From Acidobacteriota bacterium (GTDB lineage: Bacteria; Acidobacteriota; Thermoanaerobaculia; Multivoradales; Multivoraceae): a stretch of DNA of 64,000 bases. The position numbers were made by a program, and so were the translations under genes. Shown here piece after piece: positions 43,908-51,925 of the stretch; within the stretch, counting starts at the first letter, position 1; each line of letters starts with the position of its first letter. Location of the stretch: NCBI GenBank assembly GCA_003388555.1, contig QQVD01000023.1, positions 62,001-126,000 of the forward strand. Direction: 5' to 3'. Below the pieces are notes generated by a model. The model had not been told where the DNA came from. It was given only the letters and a program-made list of their open reading frames with translations, and searched no databases.

Positions 43908-44482
43908 GAGTCGAGAAGCACCTTCTCTGGATCAGGACTGCCCGCCTCCGGGAGAAGCAATAGTGACTTCGCTACCGGGTGCCGGTTCAGGTCTACCCCC
44001 AGTCGCCGCGGGAAGCGGCTGAGGGCTATATAAAGAGCCTCTCGCGTGGCATGCGCAAGATGGGAAGGATCGCTAGTGTACAGAGTCCAGCTCCGTTCCC
44101 TAGTCCTATCTCCAATCAGGAAGGTGACTATGATGTTCGGAACAGCGAGGTTCAAAGGCTCGCTCTCCGACGACGTCGGCGTCGCTTCGAACAGGTTCTT
44201 GAGCCGGAGCGTTTCTTCGCCAGAAAGGCTGCCGCAGCGGAATCGCCAGAGATAGGGCGATCGCCTTGCCCAAACACCTCGAAGGCTCACGTACGAATGG
44301 GACACATAGTCCAGCCGCAGTCTCGAGCCGTCTGGATAGATTAGGTGCAGGCGGAGCATCGGCGGCTCTGGGGCTCCCGGCGGGCCGAGCCTCGGGCACG
44401 GTTCCTGTGGCGACGTCAGGCAACCGGAAATGGCAATGATGGCAGCGATTCCGATCGGCGCGGGGGCGCGGTGCTGAATCAC
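43904..44482 (-). CDS. Small lipoprotein coupled to the PLA2-like gene (putative immunity protein)
   Basis: A 192-residue protein with a lipobox (IGIAAIIAISGC, Cys at about 21). A beta-rich N-terminal half (PMLRLHLIYPDGSRLRLDYV) and a helix near the C-terminus (ATREALYIALSRFPRRLGVD) are shared with the paralog at 45849-46406. It starts at GTG, overlapping the TAG of the PLA2-like gene by one base, so expression is coupled. In known phospholipase effector systems the gene next to the enzyme often encodes a periplasmic lipoprotein that inhibits it; that role is proposed here by analogy only. Confidence 0.75.
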   Translation of the reverse strand: MIQHRAPAPIGIAAIIAISGCLTSPQEPCPRLGPPGAPEPPMLRLHLIYPDGSRLRLDYVSHSYVSLRGVWARRSPYLWRFRCGSLSGEETLRLKNLFEATPTSSESEPLNLAVPNIIVTFLIGDRTRERSWTLYTSDPSHLAHATREALYIALSRFPRRLGVDLNRHPVAKSLLLLPEAGSPDPEKVLLDS

Positions 44483-45588
44483 TAGTCCTGCCTTGCGAAG
44501 ACGACGTCCGTCGCGAGACTCGACTTACCGTCGACAAGGACGACATCTGCCTCCCATGAGAACTGGTTTCCCCACTGGTCTACGTGCTCATTGAGTCGAT
44601 AGCCGAGACTGATGGATTCGACTCCTGCTTCAGTCATAGTGAGCAGTTCTTCCGATTGAGAAGTAGTATCACGGTTCTTGTCGATCCAAACTCGCAGGAG
44701 CGAGAACGCTTGGTCGCTTGCAGAGATCAGCCCATCATTGTTCCCGCCGAGCAGAGGATCGTCGAGTTCGGCCAGGGGATGAAAGCCATTCTCTGGGGTT
44801 GATGCATCGAGAAGCATCGCGGTCATGTTTCCGAACATCTCTTTGCCGGTGTCGATCCGTCCGTTTCGATCGCGATCAATCACCAAGAAGCCGTCCTTGG
44901 TCTGGGGTCGAGTCCAGCTCGTGTGGTCCTGGATTCCGTCGGCATCGAAATCGAACGAGATTGGAGGATTGGGGCCGGAGAGTTTGAGACCATTTCCTTG
45001 CAGATCGATAAGAATCGGAGTCATGGGACACCCAGGCCCCGGGCACCCCGGTGGAAGGATACAACCACCAATGGGCGTTGAGCCCCCTCCCCCGCAGAAG
45101 CAGTCGCACAGGTCCCAGAACTCCGAGTCGGGCGGACCGTACGCCCACTGATTGCACCTAGGCGCTTGTTGCCCCAGAAAGGCGTTGTGGCCGCCCACCG
45201 ACACGCCTACGTAGAAGGAGTAGGCTACGTTCTCACAATCATTCGTGAAGTCTTGTTCGTTGTCCCAACCCGCAAGCGGAAAATCGAGCACCGCTGACCA
45301 GACTGTACAAGCGCCGATCATATCGACAAGAAAGGCGCCGTCGCAGACGGCCTTGTAACCCCATTGCAGATAGGGCCCGTTGGGATCGTTGCAGGTGCGG
45401 TAGCATTGATCGTGCCTTGCGCACGACCAAAGGAAGAGAGTGTCCAGACCTTGCTGAATGCCCGTCCAATTCGTTACGGAGCACCCGAGTGTCTGGGTGG
45501 GAACCTGGGCGCCGGCATAGCCTGACGGAGAAAGCTGAGTCAGCCAGAGCAGCATCGCCGCTGCAGACGCAGTTCGAAGTCTGATCAT
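44482..45588 (-). CDS. Secreted phospholipase A2-like protein with EF-hand-like C-terminal domain
   Basis: A 368-residue protein with signal peptide (cut near GYAGA). The N-terminal domain (about 30-165) has the PLA2 dyad H59-D60 in CARHDQCYRTC, followed by CDGAFLVDMIGAC, the region of the second catalytic Asp in prokaryotic PLA2, and many cysteines for disulfides. Residues about 190-360 contain ILIDLQGNGLKLSGPNPPIS, FDFDADGIQD and IDRDRNGRIDTGKEMFGN, a calcium-binding EF-hand-like module seen in RTX and exported proteins. It would hydrolyse phospholipids outside the cell. Visibly lower GC than the RAYT genes around it. The lipoprotein gene follows with a 1-base overlap. Confidence 0.82.
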   Translation of the reverse strand: MIRLRTASAAAMLLWLTQLSPSGYAGAQVPTQTLGCSVTNWTGIQQGLDTLFLWSCARHDQCYRTCNDPNGPYLQWGYKAVCDGAFLVDMIGACTVWSAVLDFPLAGWDNEQDFTNDCENVAYSFYVGVSVGGHNAFLGQQAPRCNQWAYGPPDSEFWDLCDCFCGGGGSTPIGGCILPPGCPGPGCPMTPILIDLQGNGLKLSGPNPPISFDFDADGIQDHTSWTRPQTKDGFLVIDRDRNGRIDTGKEMFGNMTAMLLDASTPENGFHPLAELDDPLLGGNNDGLISASDQAFSLLRVWIDKNRDTTSQSEELLTMTEAGVESISLGYRLNEHVDQWGNQFSWEADVVLVDGKSSLATDVVFARQD

Positions 45589-45679
45589 AATGGGTTGTCC
45601 TCTTGCGGTGGCCAGGCCCCTGTGGAGGGACGGCCGTCCAAGAGGAAGTAGTGAAGCCGGGCGGTGAAGTTACATGCCA

Positions 45680-45806
45680 TTCCCTGAAATGGTCGGGCGG
45701 TCGATCTTCACGAGGCTCTCGATGCCCACCCAGTCCTGCCCGAGCCACTGGTCCGAGCCAGCTGTGGCGAGGTCGAGGCGCATCCGGCCGGCGGTGTGGG
45801 ACGAGG
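45680..45806 (+). pseudogene. Copy of the higA 3' end joined to an element B core
   Basis: From 45695, GGGCGGTCGATCTTCACGAG onward reproduces the last 70 bases of the higA gene and about 40 bases of its downstream flank (37731-37840), with an extra TGGCGA near the stop. Directly before it lies an element B core (CCCTGAAATGGTCGGG, 45682-45697). No HTH part is present, so this is a dead fragment whose left end coincides with the repeat. Confidence 0.88.
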
Positions 45807-45848
45807 CCTGCGTCTCCTTCTCTCGGAGGACTAGCTTCAAGAGACAAG

Positions 45849-46406
45849 ATGAGGAGGAGTAGCCGAGCTGGCTCTGGCTTGTTGTTGGCCAGTCTTGGGC
45901 TCGGGCTGACCTTCGGCTGTGGGACCAGCCTTCCTTGCGAGTCTGTGAGGCCGCCAGAGCTGCGGAGGACGCATCTGCTTCCGATGCTCCATCTGACGTT
46001 GAACTTCCCGGACGGCACGAGTCTCGCGATTCTCTTCGTCGAGGACGTGTACGTGCAGGTCACCGGGCAGTGGGCGAGGCGGCCGGCGATCTCCTGGCGC
46101 GATGACTGCCGAAGTCTTGACGGCTCCAGCTCGGAGCACTTGCGATCGCGTCTCGTGAGCTTTGCTGAAGGCGACGGTGAGCCTGATCTACGCCATGCTC
46201 TCGTCGTCAGCGTCGAGGGTGTGGTGGTGTCGTCGGTGCCTGCGCATCGTGCGAAGGAGCTGGATCCAGACTTCAGTTTGGCTCTGAAGGAGGCGATCTC
46301 ACTGGCCATTGAGAAGTTCCCCGGACTTCTCGATGCTGAGCTGATCTCTCGTCATCCGATCCTCCAGGGCCTGGATCTGGAGGATCCTGGGAGTCCGACG
46401 GGCTGA
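45849..46406 (+). CDS. Small lipoprotein, paralog of the PLA2-linked one
   Basis: A 185-residue protein with a lipobox (LASLGLGLTFGC). It aligns along its whole length with the lipoprotein at 43904-44482: PMLHLTLNFPDGTSLAILFV versus PMLRLHLIYPDG, WARRPAISWRDDCRSLDG versus WARRSPYLWRFRCGSLSG, and a final helix EAISLAIEKFPGLLDAEL. It is divergent from the PLA2-like gene and lacks its own enzyme gene. The ATG at 45849 was chosen for the signal peptide. If the pair is effector/immunity, this is a spare or orphan immunity copy. Its 3' end is duplicated at 42119-42303. Confidence 0.75.
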   Translation: MRRSSRAGSGLLLASLGLGLTFGCGTSLPCESVRPPELRRTHLLPMLHLTLNFPDGTSLAILFVEDVYVQVTGQWARRPAISWRDDCRSLDGSSSEHLRSRLVSFAEGDGEPDLRHALVVSVEGVVVSSVPAHRAKELDPDFSLALKEAISLAIEKFPGLLDAELISRHPILQGLDLEDPGSPTG

Positions 46407-46553
46407 AGGCTTGGTCTTCCCAGGCGATTGGGACTACCCGGACAGGCCACGAGGCCACCCGAAATGGCCACCCGAAGAAGCTGGTTCCTTCAAGGGTCCT
46501 CTCACGTGCGGTGGCGTCAGTCGGCCTCCGCCAGCGTCGTTCTCCCCTTCGAG

Positions 46554-47711
46554 ATGGCGAAGAGACTGCGCTGGACGCCGACCCCGGAGGTCCTCGAGGA
46601 GCTCGAGGCCCTGGCCTGGGCATTCCAGCCCGAGCTGAGCGATCTGCTCGGCGAGGGCGGTGCTCTCGAGGGTCTTGCCGATGCTGAAGCCGCCGCCGGC
46701 GGCCCGTCTCCGCTCGCCGACCCTGCCAAGAGCGAGCGACGCGCCGCGCTGCGTGATCGCGAGCACGCCGAAGGCGTGTCGCCCAGGCCGGTGCTCTACC
46801 ACGTCACCTGCCGCACCGTGCAGAGCCGCATGCTTCTGCGACCGGGGCCCGAGCTCGACTCCCTGCTCGTCGGCTGCCTCGCGCGGGCGCAGGAGGCCGC
46901 TCCGGCGGTGAAGGCGTGCGCCTACGACTTCCAGTCAAATCACTACCATCTCCTGCTGACCGCGCCCGACGCGCCGACGCTGTCGCACTTCATGAACGTC
47001 TTCCAGAGCACCGCGGCGAAGGAGGTCAACAGGACGCACGACTGGCGCGATCAGGTGTGGTCGAGGCGCTACGACTCCTTCATCGTCAGCCCCGAGCCAC
47101 GGGTACAGCTCGAGCGTCTGCGCTACATCGTCGCGCAGGGGTGCGACAACAACCTGGTCGGCTCACCGCTCGAGTGGCCGGGCGCCTGCTCGCACCAAGG
47201 CCTCGTCGACGGAGACCAGACCGTCCAGGGCGCCTGGATCGACCGCACCGAGCTATACGAGCGACGCCGCTCCGGCGAGCCCGAGCTCGAGACCGCCGAT
47301 GTGACGACCAGCAACACCGTGCACCTCGCCAAGCTCCCCGCGTTCGATCACTTGAGCGACGCGGAGTACCGCGACCTCATGCAGCGCCTCGTCGCAGGAG
47401 TCGAGAAGAAGACTCGGGAGCGGCACCAGGCCGAGCGCACGCGGCCGCTCGGAGTGCAGGGAGTGCTGAGGGTGCACCCCCACCAGCGCCCGAAGAAGAC
47501 GAAGCGATCACCCCGCCCCTGGTTTCACGCCACCCGGGAGTCCTTCAAGCTCCTGAAGCGGGCGTACAAGGCCTTCCTCGACGCCTACCTCCGCGCCGCA
47601 GGCCTGATCAGGCAGGGGCACCGCGATGTCGCGTTCCCCGAAGGCTGCTTCCCGTCGAGGTTGCCCGTCAGCCTGCCGCTTCCGAGGGCGAGGGCGCGAG
47701 CGCCTGGCTGA
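46554..47711 (+). CDS. RAYT (REP-associated, IS200-like) transposase, copy 3
   Basis: A 385-residue protein nearly identical to copies 1 and 2 along its whole length, including the HUH motif QSNHYHLLL and basic tail. It follows the intact lipoprotein gene, with the same spacer as copy 2 has after the lipoprotein fragment, showing that copies 2 and 3 belong to one segmental duplication. The leader contains element-B-like words (CCACCCGAAATGGCC, ACCCGAAGAAGCTGGTTCC). Followed by the conserved block (47715-47890) and element B. Confidence 0.9.
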   Translation: MAKRLRWTPTPEVLEELEALAWAFQPELSDLLGEGGALEGLADAEAAAGGPSPLADPAKSERRAALRDREHAEGVSPRPVLYHVTCRTVQSRMLLRPGPELDSLLVGCLARAQEAAPAVKACAYDFQSNHYHLLLTAPDAPTLSHFMNVFQSTAAKEVNRTHDWRDQVWSRRYDSFIVSPEPRVQLERLRYIVAQGCDNNLVGSPLEWPGACSHQGLVDGDQTVQGAWIDRTELYERRRSGEPELETADVTTSNTVHLAKLPAFDHLSDAEYRDLMQRLVAGVEKKTRERHQAERTRPLGVQGVLRVHPHQRPKKTKRSPRPWFHATRESFKLLKRAYKAFLDAYLRAAGLIRQGHRDVAFPEGCFPSRLPVSLPLPRARARAPG

Positions 47712-47714
47712 GCG

Positions 47715-47890
47715 TCGAGTTTCCGCTCAGCTCCCACAATCCACCGCTCCGATCCCCGGGCGCCCATGGCGTCGCGGGATTCGCGCGTCTGGAAGCGGAG
47801 AATCGCCGCCCGACGAAGGCTTCGCGGGCTCGGCTTGAGGGGTTGAAGCCGACTCGAGAGCTCGATCTGCGACCGGGAAGCCTCGCGAGC
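47715..47890 (+). repeat. Conserved block downstream of RAYT copy 3
   Basis: Third copy of the block described at 39095; it ends in the element B at 47932. Confidence 0.75.
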
Positions 47891-47931
47891 GCGCGAAGGA
47901 GGCGATCGGGCGGCGATCGGGCGCCTCCGAC

Positions 47932-47968
47932 GAGTGTCCTTCCCCCGAAATGGTTGGGTCCTTCTCAG
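47932..47968 (+). repeat. Element B hairpin
   Basis: GAGTGTCCTTCCCCCGAAAT then GGTTGGGTCCTTCTCAG. It is followed after about 12 bases by the displaced 5' end of a secreted-protein gene. Confidence 0.9.
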
Positions 47969-47979
47969 CCGGGAGGTGT

Positions 47980-48063
47980 GGAGCGTCGACAGAACCAAGG
48001 CCAGCATGCAGAGTGGTGGTGTCGGGGATCTCAAGGGTGTTCTCCAGAGGGGGATCGTTGCGT
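47980..48063 (-). pseudogene. Copy of the 5' end of the secreted-protein gene at 36671-37342
   Basis: Read on the minus strand it contains the same ribosome site (GGAGAACACCC), TTG start and first 18 or so codons (LRSPTPPLCMLALVLST) as the gene starting at 37342, then breaks off close to the element B at 47968. The match also covers about 25 bases upstream of the start. It is a displaced gene start with no body. Confidence 0.88.
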
Positions 48064-48257
48064 GGGCCTTCGCCCGGGCGAGCGTGAGCCGCTGGGTCCT
48101 TGGGACCTTCTACCAGCCGCTTCCTGCCGTCGCGTCAGGGCGCTGCCGGATCGTCGGGCTGTCGGCTGAGCGACCCAGCTGCTTGCCCGATCCGTTGGGT
48201 CGGTTTTGCCACCAAACGACCGGCACGGACTCACTTCCCGGTAGCTCGGCGGACGGC

Positions 48258-49142
48258 CTACCGCATCCGGTACCTCCGCCAGGCAGAGACCAGCAGGGCG
48301 ACACCGAGGAGCGCGGGCGCGGTGGCAAAGTAGGAACCCAGCCGCTCCTGGGACGACCCCCTCCTCCTGGCCGCCGTCAGGATTCCCGCGAGGTCCATCT
48401 CCTCGGGCTCGATCAGGCGGATGTAGTTACCGCTCGCATCCGTGACCTGCGTCAACTCACCATCGATCTGGAGAGCGACGAGGCTCAGGTGCGTCGCGGG
48501 GATGCCCGTCAGACCGAAGCGCAGATTGCCGTCTTCGACCTCGTCGGGAGCATGGAAATAGCCGTCCTCGGCACATGCGAAGGCGCGACCCTCGTAGACG
48601 GGCGCGCGCATGCGGGGATCGGTGCAGGCCAGCTGTTCGCCAAACCCGAGATCGTCGAGGAGGTCGTCGGAGATCTCGAACCGTCCGACCCGGACCGTCG
48701 CTGGCCGCAGTGTGGCCCCCTCCAGGCCGGGTCGAACGGTTGACTGCCATTCGCGCCCGTGCATGATCTTCTCGCCCACCCGCTCGGTCACGGACACGGT
48801 CTGCTCGAGCCGGGTCATCACCACGAGCGCCGGCAGCTCCAGGCCGGTCACCTCGTCCCGTACGAGCTCCGATACGGACACCTGCCCGCTGAGGAAGAGG
48901 AATCGTGCATCGTCCGACGGCTGGATTCCGAGCTCCGGGACAGCCTCGACCCAGGAGGCTTCGATGTCCCTGAGGGTTCGCTCGACGGCTCCGCTCCTGC
49001 CGATGGTCCACCGGAGAAGCCCGGCACCGAAGCTGAGCAGTGCGACGCCCAGGATGGCCGGGGCGATGATCTGAATCGGCTTCATCGTTTCCTGGCCACG
49101 CGGTGACCGCGTCGCCGGGATCTGTGGCTGGTGCGTCGACAC
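48258..49142 (-). CDS. TMEM43-family membrane protein
   Basis: A 294-residue protein. A first membrane segment (IIAPAILGVALLSFGAGLLRW, about 25-45) is followed by an extracytoplasmic or inter-membrane domain with strands such as ARFLFLSGQVSVSE, GREWQSTVRPG and HAPDEVEDGNLRFGLTGIPA, and a final membrane segment (FATAPALLGVALLVSAWRRY). The layout and the GREW/NP-like words match bacterial TMEM43-like proteins. Start is the GTG at 49142 because AAGGAGG stands six bases upstream; an ATG at 49085 lacks one. Function unknown. It stands alone. Confidence 0.7.
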   Translation of the reverse strand: MSTHQPQIPATRSPRGQETMKPIQIIAPAILGVALLSFGAGLLRWTIGRSGAVERTLRDIEASWVEAVPELGIQPSDDARFLFLSGQVSVSELVRDEVTGLELPALVVMTRLEQTVSVTERVGEKIMHGREWQSTVRPGLEGATLRPATVRVGRFEISDDLLDDLGFGEQLACTDPRMRAPVYEGRAFACAEDGYFHAPDEVEDGNLRFGLTGIPATHLSLVALQIDGELTQVTDASGNYIRLIEPEEMDLAGILTAARRRGSSQERLGSYFATAPALLGVALLVSAWRRYRMR

Positions 49143-49384
49143 GTCCACCTCCTTCCCTTGATCCGAGATGCGGTCTCTTTGACGGATGAGCCGCAAGACC
49201 CCAGGCATCCCATGTCCGAAGCGGATCGGCGGCATGGATCGCGGGGCCCTTGGCGTCCGAGCTCCAGATGCTCGGCAAACACACCTCGAGCCGCACTGCA
49301 GCTGACGGGTGCCAAGCCAACGGGTTGCCACCCACTTCGCAGAAGGTTCCGGCGTCACAGAATCTGGCGGCGTGCCTTCCAGCT

Positions 49385-49443
49385 CCTCAGGTGCCAGTTC
49401 TTCAGACAGCTCCTCAGGAGCTTCTCAGGTGACTGGCACTTTC
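49385..49443. repeat. Element A pair in inverted orientation
   Basis: A reversed copy (CTCAGGTGCCAGTTCTTCAG, 49386-49405) faces a forward copy (CTTCTCAGGTGACTGGCACT, 49421-49440). The paired, opposed arrangement is like the bipartite REP units moved by RAYTs. The forward copy is followed by TTCAGCCC...TGAACTCTCCGCG, also present after the element A at 42095. Confidence 0.8.
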
Positions 49444-49474
49444 AGCCCTCCCGTTCAGCCCTGAACTCTCCGCG

Positions 49475-49493
49475 GTTGGCGCGTTGCGCCAAC
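49475..49493. promoter_or_regulatory. Palindrome upstream of the DUF4345-like gene
   Basis: Perfect 8-bp arms GTTGGCGC and GCGCCAAC around GTT, 110 bp before the ATG at 49603. It could be a repressor site (the symmetry suits a TetR- or LacI-type dimer) or belong to the adjacent repeat pair. Confidence 0.5.
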
Positions 49494-49602
49494 ACAATGG
49501 CGTCGGCCGTCAAGACCTCGTCCGGCCGGCCAGCGCACACTGCGTTCGGCATCGACCGCCGCCTCGACAACCGACCACCACCAGCTCCGGAGGAGACGTC
49601 GC

Positions 49603-50037
49603 ATGAACAACCGATCCACCGCCATTTTCCTGTTCCTCTCCGGCGCCTTGCTGCTGGGTATCGGAGGCGCCATCCTGCTGTTCCCTCACTCCTTCTTCGC
49701 CAGCAACGGAATCGTGCTGTCCAACGACCCCAGCTGGCTGTCGGAGGTTCGGGCCCCCGGTGGCCTGCTGACGGCCAGCTCGATCCTGATCCTCCTCGGC
49801 GCCTTGCGGCGCTCGTTGAGGACGCCTGCCACTGCCCTCACGGTCCTCGTCTACGGATCGTTCGGGCTCGCGCGGCTCCTCGCCATCGTGCTGGATGGAG
49901 TGCCGTCGGGCATGCTGGTCGGATCGATGGCGATCGAGTTGATCGTGGCCGCGATCGGGCTCTTGATGCTCCGTCGTGCAGGCGCCACGTCGGTCTCCCC
50001 CTGGCAGGAGCTCGAGCCGACTCCGGCCATCCGCTAG
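49603..50037 (+). CDS. Four-helix membrane protein (DUF4345-like)
   Basis: A 144-residue protein with four hydrophobic segments (about 7-27, 53-72, 82-102, 108-128; e.g. IFLFLSGALLLGIGGAILLF and GSMAIELIVAAIGLLMLRR) and a conserved-looking loop RAPGGLLTASSILILLGALR typical of the DUF4345 family of small membrane proteins. Function unknown in the family. A GGAGGAGAC ribosome site precedes the ATG. A perfect palindrome lies upstream. No functional link to neighbours is visible. Confidence 0.75.
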   Translation: MNNRSTAIFLFLSGALLLGIGGAILLFPHSFFASNGIVLSNDPSWLSEVRAPGGLLTASSILILLGALRRSLRTPATALTVLVYGSFGLARLLAIVLDGVPSGMLVGSMAIELIVAAIGLLMLRRAGATSVSPWQELEPTPAIR

Positions 50038-50074
50038 CCCAAGTCAGTCTGCCGCCCTCGAACGCGAGAATCGA

Positions 50075-50247
50075 GGGTCCGGCTGAGAGCCGCGTTCCAT
50101 GTCAGTTCCGACAATCAACCGACTCGGCCCCGGGGTGCCGAAGGCCCCGTGGGTTCGAGCGTCTGGTGGCGGAGTAGAAGGGCCCGCCGGGTAAGAGCCG
50201 ACGCGGCCCGAATCGGGGGTTGAATGGCGGCGGGAGGCGCAGGTCAG
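50075..50247 (+). repeat. Diverged solo copy of the RAYT downstream block
   Basis: GGCTGAGAGCCGCGTTCC ... GACAATCAACCGACTCGGCC ... CCCGAATCGGGGGTTGAA aligns with the blocks behind RAYT copies 1-3 but with many changes, and there is no transposase gene before it. It fills the gap between two unrelated genes. Persistence without coding capacity supports a structured or non-autonomous element. Confidence 0.6.
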
Positions 50248-50257
50248 AAAGACCGGA

Positions 50258-51658
50258 TCAAGGCGTCGACTGCGACCAAGCCGTGGTATCGCCAGACTCG
50301 AAACCGTCGCTGAAGATCGACCACGGGCCGTCGCTGATCAGCCGCGCGATCGCGAGATCCTGAACCGCCAGGTTCGGGTCCTCCACCGTGTACCCGACGA
50401 CCACCGGGTAGCCGTTCGTTGGTTGCAGAGCGACGCGTCGTGCGATGTCCTCCATCCCGAGCCCGAGGTCCAGGGTCTGGCGCCCGTCGCCGTCGAACGT
50501 CGGATCCAGCGAGCCATCGGAGCCGATACGAGCAATCGCGAAGTCACGGGTCTCGCGCCCACCGGCCCCGGTCTCCGTGATGCCTGCGACGACGTAGCGC
50601 CCATCACCCTGTGCCGCGATCCCGTATGCCGCGGCAGGCAGGCCGGTGAAATCGACGACCTGGACGCCGGCTGTCCCGAACGACGCATCCAGCTGTCCGT
50701 CGGTCTGATAGGCGACGATCACGAAGCGAGTCGATCCGTCGGGCGCCCCGCGATGTCCGACCACCAGGATCGACCCGTCCGGGCGCAGCGCGAGATCGAG
50801 AGCAAAGTCGTCCTTCCCGTCGAAGTCGGTCGTGACGATGCCGTCGCCACCGCCGAAGGTCGGATCGAGCGTGCCGTCGACATCGAGGCGGATGAGCAGG
50901 AAGTCGAACTGACTGCCGTCGTTCGTAAAGCCGGCCACCACGATCTTGCCGTCGTCCTGAAGCTTCGTCGCGTAGCTGAAGTCGTAGTCGCCGGCGATAT
51001 CCACCGTGACCTCGCCGTCGGTGCCGAAGGTGTCGTCCAGCGTGAGATCTGAGTGGAATCTGGCGATTGCAATGTCTCGAGTCGCCGCACCGTCGCTGCC
51101 GTCGATCGAGGCGTGACCGGCCGCTACCAGCTTGCCGTCGGTCTGCCGTACGACGCCGCCAAACGCATGATCGGCGAAGCCGTAGAAGGTCGGCAGTTCC
51201 GACGCGAGCAAGATGGCTCCGGAATCTGGATCGATGCGCAGCAACCGAAAGTTGCGATTCGCGCCCCCACAACCGTTCTGGTCGTAGCCGACCGTGATGA
51301 TGTCGCCGTTCGGTTCCACCAATCCTCCGAGTAGAGCGCGTGGGGTGCTGCCACAACCGCTGAAGGGATAGACCCAACTGACGTCGAGCGAACCGTCGGG
51401 CAGGTATCGGCTCAGCCTCCCCTGCCGACTGTTGGGCCCGCTGTCCTCGGAGTACCCGAAGACCAGGATGCTCCCATCGGCTTCGAACGCCAGGTTCCAG
51501 GCGTAATCCGTCGCTTCGAAGTCGTCCACCCGGCGGCCGTCCGCATCGAAGGACGGATCCGGTGCGCCGACCTGCGCCCCGGCCGGACCCGTGGCGACGA
51601 AGCAGCAGACAGCGAGCATCGGCAAGATGGCGGGCGGGATCATCCTTCGACCGAGCAT
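50258..51658 (-). CDS. Secreted delta-60-repeat protein with FESG...AWS tail
   Basis: A 466-residue protein with signal peptide (MLAVCCFVATGPAGA). The body consists of about seven delta-60 repeats, each with a pattern like LDPTFGGGDGIVTTDFDGKD followed by ALDLALRPDGSILVVGHRG, which build a beta-propeller-like fold. The last residues are WSIFSDGFESGDTTAWSQST plus P, the tail shared by three other secreted proteins of the window. Such proteins are common in the secretomes of Acidobacteriota and Myxococcota; role unknown. ATG 51658 gives the best signal peptide. Confidence 0.85.
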   Translation of the reverse strand: MLGRRMIPPAILPMLAVCCFVATGPAGAQVGAPDPSFDADGRRVDDFEATDYAWNLAFEADGSILVFGYSEDSGPNSRQGRLSRYLPDGSLDVSWVYPFSGCGSTPRALLGGLVEPNGDIITVGYDQNGCGGANRNFRLLRIDPDSGAILLASELPTFYGFADHAFGGVVRQTDGKLVAAGHASIDGSDGAATRDIAIARFHSDLTLDDTFGTDGEVTVDIAGDYDFSYATKLQDDGKIVVAGFTNDGSQFDFLLIRLDVDGTLDPTFGGGDGIVTTDFDGKDDFALDLALRPDGSILVVGHRGAPDGSTRFVIVAYQTDGQLDASFGTAGVQVVDFTGLPAAAYGIAAQGDGRYVVAGITETGAGGRETRDFAIARIGSDGSLDPTFDGDGRQTLDLGLGMEDIARRVALQPTNGYPVVVGYTVEDPNLAVQDLAIARLISDGPWSIFSDGFESGDTTAWSQSTP

Positions 51659-51925
51659 GAGCGTCTCCCGGGGAATGCGTCGAGCAGGCCTGCTTCAGGA
51701 CTCGCAGTCAACAGACGCGATCCGGTGCGGCCACCCGTCAGCGCCCCGAGTGCTGTCACCACCAAGCGCCACCAAGCGCCACCAGACTGGCACTGACCCT
51801 CATCGGCGCCGTGCTCCGGTTCGATCTACGGTCCGCACGGTCCGCGCGTCAGGGGTGCAGTAGCGGCTCCGTTCTCCAGTCGAGCGCCTGGCGACATCCG
51901 CCAGCGCCGAACGCGGAGACCCCAC

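Noticed and set aside
48258-49142. Secretion or membrane-fusion component
   Set aside because: Only two membrane segments and TMEM43-like layout; no coiled-coil or lipoyl-type domain.
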